From assembly GCA_910585595.1 (NCBI GenBank), contig CAJUET010000002.1, forward strand, positions 1 through 64,000: a DNA stretch of 64,000 nt, given 5' to 3'. Below, in pieces: positions 17,901 to 22,800 of the stretch; position 1 is the stretch's first letter; each line of letters begins with the position of its first letter. Under the pieces are notes generated by a model. The model ran no database searches and had not been told where the DNA came from. It saw nothing but the letters and a program-made list of their open reading frames with translations. The stretch comes from an uncultured Christensenella sp. GTDB taxonomy: Bacteria; Bacillota; Clostridia; Christensenellales; Borkfalkiaceae. The translations under genes and the position numbers were made by a program.

Positions 17901-17958
17901 TTACCGCACACGTTCCCAAAGCCGCTAACTTTCTCCAACCGAATTTCTTTCTCTTCAT
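11938..17958 (-). CDS. Giant repeat-rich surface protein A, G9-switched, with conserved cytosolic tail
   Basis: A membrane-anchored protein of 2006 residues. In order: signal peptide (1-35), a low-complexity stretch containing Gly-Gly-Gly encoded by G9 (residues 53-56), a beta-helix/GLUG-like region (about 100-560, e.g. FSGSFYGMGHVISN), Listeria-Bacteroides (InlB-type) repeats near 620-675 (FLGWTTDKTGKTAP) and 1010-1060 (EFLGWYVADGEG), several MBG/Ig-like beta domains to about 1620, membrane helices near 1652-1675 and 1719-1744 with a hydrophobic stretch between, an Arg/Glu coiled coil, Gln-rich linkers and a tail domain of about 120 residues (1888-2006). The start at 17958 has GGGAGG in front. 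Loss or gain of one G gives a stop within about eight codons. Likely an adhesin or carbohydrate/host-contact protein with a cytosolic effector or scaffold tail. Confidence 0.88.
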   Translation of the reverse strand: MKRKKFGWRKLAALGTCAVTALSFAFGLGLSDISLGKAEESDSANSDYSQNFEGGGTDKVVSNYAASNLIYDSTSKLYTFADGESYWYTDYAEGVKFADPASTTKPETDLVVVEIDTSANKGSKNNPWVITSKDDWSNFVVYAKTKKVGTANNTATSCLNEHFVLNSDLDYANDDGTNGDILAVARFSGSFYGMGHVISNAKLTKGTPAEGYDPYSTGLFGYVYSTHASPMAFSDLVLNNITIDETGGSGHVGVLMGHASANLTVTAVTVRADINSVNPRYGTDNYNNDNRAFCGDEPWREYGGIIAAFHGSQRSLNLYKCSVDLEYTISDNTDSWMGIGGLIGHVDGSKNEGYPTYTPTCDPNGQVYLIKEFNVFDCYSNVKCSYTRGVINTNGSGLWTGMVAYFRGITKTTMKRCFSVYELNTPKAYSNYAPGVLGVPGENRTAGTTSAYVYEDCFGYGNHNYGSTKYTMPFLSYYDVNDKGSATYSHNNCAIYSDNVASTGYYSYYSKALPTNGVRVNARSIEAVNTESSNQCKADKTAGLTEAQRLKNFLDNKVKSACYNPAVWDVNVIDRITSAFKPDIVETPILINRIRVSYYEYKDGQDEAYEDAYGAGETAGDWKIVKTGQSLYAPTSAQVPVNRKFLGWTTDKTGKTAPITEVQKTWHGDIKLYAVWGLADGITVGAAFAAKDGKTTAAYDDAKKIELTPTVTVNGGQSPATVMTDGFEILYDWKKNGTTVSTAGETYSPMNVDDSGTYTYDFRLRSVKEPLWFFDGLSADSIDVTINPAALKLYGTPQVKRKSDNSTVFYYGMELQELVLEDAQFVVSSNNNRVAGTASFKGNYKLNIEDAEEDGNGKKGLKVGVRFTPESNNYETTDVNIFIYPQILELKFELSYSGGGSVDHTLITGLEYGNNNTAAKIASDFEAAYTKFLNDYQDDVAVMRSVEGKRPYIVGGVDGATESNPMSLDEYKTSGASIDGPTDAVTIKISLLYEEYDVTIDADNGEDPVITKKYGYGMRISQSDWPGGIQPAKEGHEFLGWYVADGEGNLTSEEWDPNVSRVNKSVNIKASWFMQTLTLDRLEVSGADREGVFVADTPLQDGDLTVVAVYRGKNSKGEDVEVRKTLSLGNGGYTLKYQNGNAPYVNAPEVTVSYTDGKTVSETVTLEHVSKKKYEVKQNSFRSVSYSVDDAAKRIPEISSADMGRNGYLESVTYIYSEGGVEIPRDDVDLTRKATYWITARFTLRAQYQTNYYVEDIQISLEIYEGKTVLTVKWNTDTLMYSGAGQHPTVTLMLDGEEFIPSADDNIELEYVITGSSVSENGDTGAKEAIVVGSYQVEVRIVSNGYVLKDGTDADEQLLYNFNIEKAKLAKPTTAGELIYTGEEQSVKELLGTTYNDLLMSLAQQHQATDAGSYRASITLRDMRNSEWEDGTTASVPITWQIKKQVLYATWDNTTLLLGQGSIPTVIQLEGLIGDDMNVDLTSGVLVYRGTTVMPTEVGSYQISVQLNNASLTKNYMIDVPSSIWDFVVVPDESVIVIDIEWDNVTFTFDGSSHRPIATAYDMDGNPIALTFKESDYAGDTSARWAKEGGYTITVKVPAGYFIRRGAECNYNIIANEEGKGGLDDAENPFNPDNGNKDPNGDGDNGNNNTITGLPLWQLIVGGVSALLFVVCTLKSFGEYGKYKNAKKEGKELASQSYYSFAPLPLLAMGAGVKFLGLEETPWTIIALVAAGLFLVSAVALFILSKKRKAAELVVKREQARIAEEKEFAREEERREDQARRDEENRRRDEEQARRDNEMRMMFAAMQQGGYQQQPMQYEDMRTMIAETMQAFLPAAVQQLQALPPAQSDTSGYAQPGYVSPEVESLRAQLAQQQEFINQLLQNQQAPVYEEEEPEDDISWLGGNDEMISLEESYGALSDEGKRAYYEIGSYIMNKPRTSQNDGRYAVLFKYRGRTVFKLAIKDDAPVLYYPLNGGRGEVRIADPASLETAKSMIDRCVLAVDNELN
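17792..17800 (-). repeat. G9 homopolymer tract near the 5' end of giant gene A
   Basis: Nine G in the coding strand, spanning the end of a GAG codon and the codons for Gly-Gly-Gly. With eight G the frame reads GTA CTG ATA AGG then TAG; with ten it reads TAC then TGA. Either change abolishes the protein. Such tracts are classic slipped-strand phase-variation sites. Confidence 0.9.
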
Positions 17959-18035
17959 AAATACCTCCCGTTTCTCAACAAAGCCATCTCCGCGTTTACG
18001 CGGAAAATTTATTAAGCAAACGATTTTGCACATAG

Positions 18036-18065
18036 TATAATATGCCGTATATACCTATACATTAT
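18036..18065 (-). promoter_or_regulatory. 30-bp element shared by the two giant-protein promoters
   Basis: On the minus strand this stretch reads ATAATGTATAGGTATATACG and continues with GCATATTATA. The copy at 31047-31076 differs at 4 of 30 bases although the surrounding leaders are unrelated. It covers the predicted transcription start and early leader, so it may bind a common regulator or form an alternative -10. Confidence 0.6.
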
Positions 18066-18066
18066 A

Positions 18067-18095
18067 ATTCTAACATTTCTTTATTTGATTGTCAA
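18067..18095 (-). promoter_or_regulatory. Promoter of giant surface protein gene A
   Basis: TTGACA (18090-18095), 17-base spacer, TAGAAT (18067-18072) on the minus strand. A perfect TATAAT follows at 18061-18066 but is 23 bases from the -35. The leader to the ATG is about 100 bases. Apart from this promoter, the shared element and the hairpin at 18197-18242, I see nothing else in the gap from 17959 to 18262. Confidence 0.7.
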
Positions 18096-18196
18096 TATGA
18101 AATAAAGTATAAATTTCCACACATTGTATAAATTTATACACGTTTTTCAATTTTACGGTTTTTTTTACGATTTTTACCGCATTTCCCAAGAGAATG

Positions 18197-18242
18197 CTAT
18201 AAGAGAGCGCCGCCGTGCAAGCACGGCGGCGCTCTCTTATAG
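18197..18242. terminator. 22-bp perfect inverted repeat after the feo operon
   Basis: CTATAAGAGAGCGCCGCCGT plus GC pairs perfectly with its complement across a 2-base AA loop. It lies 20 bases past the last feo gene. No T run follows on the minus strand, so it is an unusual terminator, or an RNA-stabilising or RNase III-cleaved stem. Confidence 0.6.
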
Positions 18243-18262
18243 ATAGAGGTTTTTGTATGATC

Positions 18263-18442
18263 TCAATTAATTTTCCCGTTTTCGCCCTTCTCTTCTCCCC
18301 TTTTACAACGGGAACAGTGCGCGCAATCGGAACAGCAATCGCAGCCGACTTTACCCTTTTTCCTACGTATGATCTGCCACACTCCCACGCCGACGACGAA
18401 CGCCGCCGCAAGCACGATAACCAAAATTTCGTACCACTGCAT
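18263..18442 (-). CDS. FeoB-associated Cys-rich membrane protein
   Basis: A 59-residue protein: one N-terminal membrane helix (EILVIVLAAAFVVGVGVWQII), a basic stretch, then a cysteine cluster CDCCSDCAHCSRC and a charged end. Small proteins of this design regularly follow feoB and may bind Fe2+ at the cytosolic mouth of the transporter, though their role is not firmly shown. It starts six bases after the feoB stop and its ribosome site (GGAG...AAAGG) overlaps the end of feoB. It is the last gene of the feo operon. Confidence 0.92.
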   Translation of the reverse strand: MQWYEILVIVLAAAFVVGVGVWQIIRRKKGKVGCDCCSDCAHCSRCKRGEEKGENGKIN

Positions 18443-18448
18443 AAACCT

Positions 18449-20815
18449 TTACTCCTTTTTATCCGATTCGTTATCTTCGGTAAAAGCCGCCTCGTCCGCA
18501 GCCTCTTTTGCTCCTTCGGCAACAGTCACGCTCTCTTTCGCTTTCCAGGGATGTTTTTTATTCCAAATCACGATTCCCGTTACCGCCGCCGCAAGAACCG
18601 CAAGCCATATAAACGCCGTCCACCACCAACTGCCTATCAAATAAATCGCCGCGCTAACAATAAAGCTCGTTATCACCCAAAAGAGAAGCGTCCACTTGAA
18701 CTTTCCCTTCGGCAGTTCCGCTCTTGCCGTGGCACAAGCCGCAAAACAGGGAACCGTGAGCATATTAAAGGCAATGAATGCAATCAGTGCGGGAACGGTA
18801 ATGCCCGTCTGTTGAATCAGGAATATGATTTCCGTAACGCCCTCTTCGGTTGCTTCGAACTCGACGCCCGCGCCTGCCGCAATCGTCGCGCACAACACGG
18901 AGAAAGTTGCAATTACGTTTTCCTTTGCAATAAGCCCTGTAACGGCTGCCACTGCAAAGACCCAGCCGTACCTTGTAAGCTGCGAGCCACAGCCGATCGG
19001 CGTTAAAATCGGCTGGATCAGCATTCCCAAACTTGCAAGAATACTGTCGCTCATGGCTTCGTCGGACAGGTAGTGCCAATTCCAACTGAAATGCGACAGG
19101 AACCACACCACGATCGTTGAAGCAAGGATCACTGTAAACGCTTTCTTTAAAAAGTGTTTGAGTTTATCCCACAGGTGAATCATCAAGCCCTTGAACAGAG
19201 GCTTATGATAGGCGGGAAGCTCCATAATAAACGGTGGAATTTTGCCGCGCATAGTCGTGGAGCGCATCAGCACGACCGAAGTTATCGCCACGATAATTCC
19301 CAAGAGATACATTCCCAATACGATCAGATCGACGTTAGGCGCGTCCGCCGCACCCAGGATCGCGCCCGATACCGCCGTTAAAATAGGCAGTTTCGCTCCG
19401 CACGAGAAGAAGGGTATCACCCGTACCGTCGCCGTCCGCTCCTGCTCGTCGGCAAGCGTTCGGGTATTGATGAACGCGGGCACGGAACAGCCGAAGCCCA
19501 TGATCATGGGCATGAATGCTCTGCCCGAAAGACCGAATTTTCTGAAAATACGATCGAGTATGAAGGCGATACGCGCCATATACCCGCTGTCCTCCAAAAT
19601 CGAGAAAAACAGGAAGAGCAGCAAAATTTGCGGTACGAAACTTAACACGGAGGCAAGTCCTTCCCAAACGCCGTTTACGACAAAGCCGCTCAACCATTCG
19701 GGCGCTTTTGCGCACGCCGCTTCCAAACCCATGCCCACAAGATCGGTAAACCAGCCCATAAGATTTTGCAGCATGACTCCCGGCGAATACAACGTTCCGT
19801 CGTAAAAACAAGCTAAGAGTTTTACGCCCACGTTTTCGGTATCCATGCCGAGTTCTTCCAAGGTAGGCATCCAGCTCATGCTCTCCGTAAATCCGTTTAA
19901 AAATAAAAGGTTTTCGGAAAAGGTCAAATGGAAGATCGCAAACAGTATTAAAATGAAAATCGGGATGCCCCAAACTTTATGCGTTAATACTTTATCCGCC
20001 TTATCGGACTTCGTCAGTTTTTCGCCCGCTTTATTCTTACGCTCCAATACCGAGGAATAATTCGCCGATATGTATTTATATCTTGCGTCGGCAACAATCG
20101 CCTCGAAGTCTGTGCCGAAAGTATCGTCTGAGAAGGTCGCTTTAAACGCGTCGACCATGGGCACGAGTTCTTCGTGCGCCTTCGTTTCGATTTCGTCCAT
20201 TTCGCACAGCTTCACTGCATGGAAGAGGGGCGCGTTTACGCCCTTCTGCGCGCCGAGCGCGATCGAAACGTCACGGATAAGGTGCGCGATCGGAGAATCT
20301 TTTAACACCGTTTCGCCCTTTCGCGGCTGCTTCGAGCACTTGATCGCCCTGTCCATGAGTTCTTTGATCCCCTCTCCTTTCAAGGCGGAGATCTTAACGA
20401 CGGGAACGCCCAACTTCTTTTCGAGCTCCTCCGCGTCGAGTTTATCTCCGTTCTTTTCGACCGCGTCCATCATATTGAGCGCGACGATCATGGGAACGTC
20501 GATTTCCATAAGCTGCGTCGTTAAATATAAGTTCCGTTCTAAGTTCGTCGCGTCTATGATATTGATAACGCATTCGGGCTTTTCATCCAAAATGAAGTTG
20601 CGCGAAACGACTTCCTCAGGCGTGTAGGGTGAGAGCGAATAAATACCCGGAAGATCGACGATCTTTACGGGTTCCGCACCCTTTTTATAGGTGCCTTCAC
20701 GCTTATCCACAGTAACCCCTGGCCAGTTGCCCACATATGCAGTCGAACCCGTCAGCGTATTGAAAAGCGTTGTTTTTCCGCAATTAGGGTTGCCCGCCAG
20801 TGCAAAATTTTTCAT
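18449..20815 (-). CDS. feoB: Ferrous iron transport protein B
   Basis: A 788-residue Fe2+ transporter. The N-terminal G domain has G1 GNPNCGKTT, G3 DLPGIYSLS and G4 NMMD, followed by the GDI-like helical domain and a membrane part from about residue 285 with two Gate motifs (first near SGYMARIAFILDR, second around LTVPCFAACATARAE). A short acidic cytosolic tail (EDNESDKKE) ends the protein. The start overlaps the stop of the second feoA by four bases. Full length, all expected motifs seen. Confidence 0.98.
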   Translation of the reverse strand: MKNFALAGNPNCGKTTLFNTLTGSTAYVGNWPGVTVDKREGTYKKGAEPVKIVDLPGIYSLSPYTPEEVVSRNFILDEKPECVINIIDATNLERNLYLTTQLMEIDVPMIVALNMMDAVEKNGDKLDAEELEKKLGVPVVKISALKGEGIKELMDRAIKCSKQPRKGETVLKDSPIAHLIRDVSIALGAQKGVNAPLFHAVKLCEMDEIETKAHEELVPMVDAFKATFSDDTFGTDFEAIVADARYKYISANYSSVLERKNKAGEKLTKSDKADKVLTHKVWGIPIFILILFAIFHLTFSENLLFLNGFTESMSWMPTLEELGMDTENVGVKLLACFYDGTLYSPGVMLQNLMGWFTDLVGMGLEAACAKAPEWLSGFVVNGVWEGLASVLSFVPQILLLFLFFSILEDSGYMARIAFILDRIFRKFGLSGRAFMPMIMGFGCSVPAFINTRTLADEQERTATVRVIPFFSCGAKLPILTAVSGAILGAADAPNVDLIVLGMYLLGIIVAITSVVLMRSTTMRGKIPPFIMELPAYHKPLFKGLMIHLWDKLKHFLKKAFTVILASTIVVWFLSHFSWNWHYLSDEAMSDSILASLGMLIQPILTPIGCGSQLTRYGWVFAVAAVTGLIAKENVIATFSVLCATIAAGAGVEFEATEEGVTEIIFLIQQTGITVPALIAFIAFNMLTVPCFAACATARAELPKGKFKWTLLFWVITSFIVSAAIYLIGSWWWTAFIWLAVLAAAVTGIVIWNKKHPWKAKESVTVAEGAKEAADEAAFTEDNESDKKE

Positions 20816-21045
20816 CCTTCGACCTCCATGCTCACAGAGTCCGCTTCCGTTTTGCGGAGAGTGAGCTCATAGCCCCTTATCGTAACTTCCAAGGGGTCGC
20901 CGAGGGGCGCTTTCTTCCTTAAAATGACCTCTGCACCGGGGGTCACACCCATGTCGAAGAGACGGCGGCGGATCACACCTTCGCCCGCGACTGCTTTAAT
21001 AATGCCACGCTCGCCCGCTTTAAATTCACTTAGTTTCTTGATCAT
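20812..21045 (-). CDS. feoA: FeoA-domain protein (second copy)
   Basis: A 77-residue SH3-like FeoA protein that supports or regulates FeoB in the cytosol. The family pattern LxxGVTPGAEVxLxxxAPLGDPLEVxIRGYELTLR is recognisable. It overlaps feoB by four bases (ATGA) and follows another feoA 30 bases upstream. Two separate FeoA proteins before FeoB are common in clostridia. Confidence 0.95.
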   Translation of the reverse strand: MIKKLSEFKAGERGIIKAVAGEGVIRRRLFDMGVTPGAEVILRKKAPLGDPLEVTIRGYELTLRKTEADSVSMEVEG

Positions 21046-21075
21046 ATATACTCCTAAAATTTTTTTACCGAATTA

Positions 21076-21288
21076 TCATGCGACGAAGATATGCGAAGCG
21101 ACCGCCCGATCGAGCGCGAGCTTCCCGTTCTTAACCATACAGATAACGCTGCCGCCCGAAGCGGAAAAAACAGTGATCTCCGCACCCACAAGTATGCCGA
21201 GGTTTTGAAGATGCTTTTTCGTCTGCTCGTCTGCGACGATTTTTACGATTTTTACCGATTGATTCTTGGGCGCAAGCATTAAAGGCAT
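21076..21288 (-). CDS. feoA: FeoA-domain protein (first copy)
   Basis: A 70-residue FeoA-type protein (LxxLGILVGAEITVFSxSGGSVICMVKNGKLALDR). It is the first gene of the feo operon, with an AGGAGGAGC ribosome site. The core is divergent from the second copy, so they are not recent duplicates. The promoter region carries two palindromic operators. Confidence 0.92.
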   Translation of the reverse strand: MPLMLAPKNQSVKIVKIVADEQTKKHLQNLGILVGAEITVFSASGGSVICMVKNGKLALDRAVASHIFVA

Positions 21289-21309
21289 ACCGCTCCTCCT
21301 ACGTTTTTC

Positions 21310-21329
21310 AAGTTCGCATATGCGAACTT
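21310..21329. promoter_or_regulatory. Perfect 20-bp palindrome in the feo leader
   Basis: AAGTTCGCATATGCGAACTT is fully self-complementary and lies 22 bases before the first feoA start. With the related site at 21366-21387 it is a likely operator of a dimeric metal-responsive repressor (Fur or DtxR/MntR class). The sequence does not match the standard Fur or IdeR boxes, so the regulator is not identified. Confidence 0.7.
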
Positions 21330-21365
21330 ACCTACCTAAAAATTGTTCGCCTGCCTTTCCGAAAC

Positions 21366-21387
21366 TTGGTTCGGCATTGCGAACTTA
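21366..21387. promoter_or_regulatory. Second feo operator, partly palindromic
   Basis: CTTGGTTCGGCATTGCGAAC followed by TT repeats the GTTCG...CGAAC arms of the palindrome at 21310-21329. It starts 6 bases after the -10 box, over the predicted transcription start. Confidence 0.65.
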
Positions 21388-21392
21388 TCTGT

Positions 21393-21421
21393 ATTTTATC
21401 ACTTAATAACTGTACTGTCAA
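21393..21421 (-). promoter_or_regulatory. SigA-type promoter of the feo operon
   Basis: TTGACA (21416-21421), 17-base spacer, TAAAAT (21393-21398) on the minus strand. It is back-to-back with the plus-strand promoter at 21499. Confidence 0.82.
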
Positions 21422-21498
21422 CTAATTCACACAACTTTTTTCAATAATTTTACAGAAAAGATATCTTTTTACCAAACCGTAAAATGTCATAAAATGAA

Positions 21499-21527
21499 TT
21501 GACAAAATTCATGTACTGTAATATAAT
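21499..21527 (+). promoter_or_regulatory. SigA-type promoter of the acetyltransferase-like gene
   Basis: TTGACA (21499-21504), 17-base spacer, TATAAT (21522-21527), both perfect; AGGAGC follows before the ATG at 21555. Confidence 0.88.
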
Positions 21528-21554
21528 TAAAACTGACGTACATAGGAGCAGAAA

Positions 21555-22766
21555 ATGATAGAAATCAAAGAAGTAAAAACGCGAAAACAAATAAAACAGT
21601 TTTTGGATTTTCCAAACAATTTATATAAGGGAAATCCCTATTACATTCCTCCGCTCTACGGCAACGAAAAAAAACTGTTCGGGAATCATCACGATTATAA
21701 CGATCAGGCGGATTCGGTATTTTATCTTGCATACCGCGGCAAAGAGGTCGTAGGAAGAATATCGGGCATTCTTCAAAAGGCAAGCAACGAAAAATGGAAA
21801 CAACAGCGCGTCCGCTTTACGCGGTTCGACTGCATCGACGATCAACAGGTCGCTTCCGCGCTCTTTCGTGCAGTCGAAAATTGGGCGAAAGTGTTGGGAA
21901 TGGCGGAAGTCGTAGGACCTTTGAACTATTCCGACATGGAACGCGAAGGCTTGCTCGTAGAAGGCTTCGACCAGCTCAACACCTTTGAAGAGCAATATAA
22001 CTTCCCCTATTACGAAAAGCTTATCAAGAACTGCGGATACGAAAAAGAAGTGGAGTGGGTGGAATACCGCCTTACCGCGCCCGATCCCGAATATATGGAA
22101 AAAATGAAACGCGTCACCGACAAGGCGATGCAACGCGGGGGGTTCCGCTTCGGAGAAGCAAAAAACACCAAAGACTTTTTGAAAAAATACGCCGACGATT
22201 TCTTCCGTATCATCGACGAAACATACGGACCTATTTACGGTACTGTTCCCTTTACGGAAAAAATGAAAAAATCGATCATGAGCGACTTCTCGCTCATCAT
22301 CAATTTAAGATACGTCGCCGTCATTTTGGATAAGAACGGTAAGCCTGCTTGCTTCGGTCTCTGCTTCCCCGGATTCGGAAAGGCGCTTCAAAAATCGGGC
22401 GGAAAGCTTACGCTGCCTACGATTTTCAAAATCCTGCGGGCAGTCAAGAAACCCGATTCCATCGATCTTGCACTGATCGGTGTTTTACCCGAATACCGCA
22501 ATTCAGGCATCAGCCATGCGTTGTTCTACAAAATGGCGTTGCTTCTCACCGAGGGAACGGCAAAATATGCCGAAACCAACCTTATGCTCACTTACAACTA
22601 CAACATCCTGAATCAGTGGAAGAACTTTAATCCGATACTGCACAAACGCCGCCGTACTTACGCCAAAAACATTGCGTGCGAAGCAGAAAATCCGCAAAAT
22701 TATGAAACAGCTTTTCCGAATCTTGAAGCGGAGCTCGAAAAAGAATCGGCAGCTGCAGAAGATTAA
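21555..22766 (+). CDS. GNAT-like acyltransferase family protein
   Basis: A soluble 403-residue protein. It begins with the family pattern IKEVKTRKQIKQFLDFPNNL followed by YKGNPYYIPPL. The C-terminal half has an acyl-CoA N-acyltransferase fold signature (VLPEYRNSGISHALFYKM, matching the acetyl-CoA pyrophosphate loop). The family is widespread, sometimes mis-named as a nucleotide hydrolase, and its substrate is unknown. The gene is transcribed alone from a near-consensus promoter divergent from feo, and ends at a strong terminator. Confidence 0.8.
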   Translation: MIEIKEVKTRKQIKQFLDFPNNLYKGNPYYIPPLYGNEKKLFGNHHDYNDQADSVFYLAYRGKEVVGRISGILQKASNEKWKQQRVRFTRFDCIDDQQVASALFRAVENWAKVLGMAEVVGPLNYSDMEREGLLVEGFDQLNTFEEQYNFPYYEKLIKNCGYEKEVEWVEYRLTAPDPEYMEKMKRVTDKAMQRGGFRFGEAKNTKDFLKKYADDFFRIIDETYGPIYGTVPFTEKMKKSIMSDFSLIINLRYVAVILDKNGKPACFGLCFPGFGKALQKSGGKLTLPTIFKILRAVKKPDSIDLALIGVLPEYRNSGISHALFYKMALLLTEGTAKYAETNLMLTYNYNILNQWKNFNPILHKRRRTYAKNIACEAENPQNYETAFPNLEAELEKESAAAED

Positions 22767-22771
22767 AATCA

Positions 22772-22800
22772 CAGCCCCCTCCGTCGGGAGGGGGCTGTTT
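22772..22800. terminator. Shared terminator of convergent genes
   Basis: CAGCCCCCTCC/GGAGGGGGCTG, an 11-bp G+C-rich stem with a 4-base loop and TTT on the plus side. It lies between the converging acetyltransferase-like and GH3 genes and touches the GH3 stop. Confidence 0.88.

Noticed and set aside
11938..17958. Many long frames on the plus strand inside the giant genes
   Set aside because: They are codon-bias shadows of the giant reading frames: low-complexity Arg/Ser/Pro-rich products, no ribosome sites.
18070..18522. A 150-codon minus-strand frame overlapping the end of feoB
   Set aside because: It is out of frame with feoB and with the Cys-rich FeoB-associated gene, has no ribosome site, and its product looks like a random Arg/Lys-rich translation. 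It also runs through the long hairpin.
21310..21329. LexA (SOS) box at the feo promoter
   Set aside because: The palindrome has GTTCG...CGAAC arms, the reverse orientation of CGAAC-N4-GTTCG, and the operon is for iron uptake.
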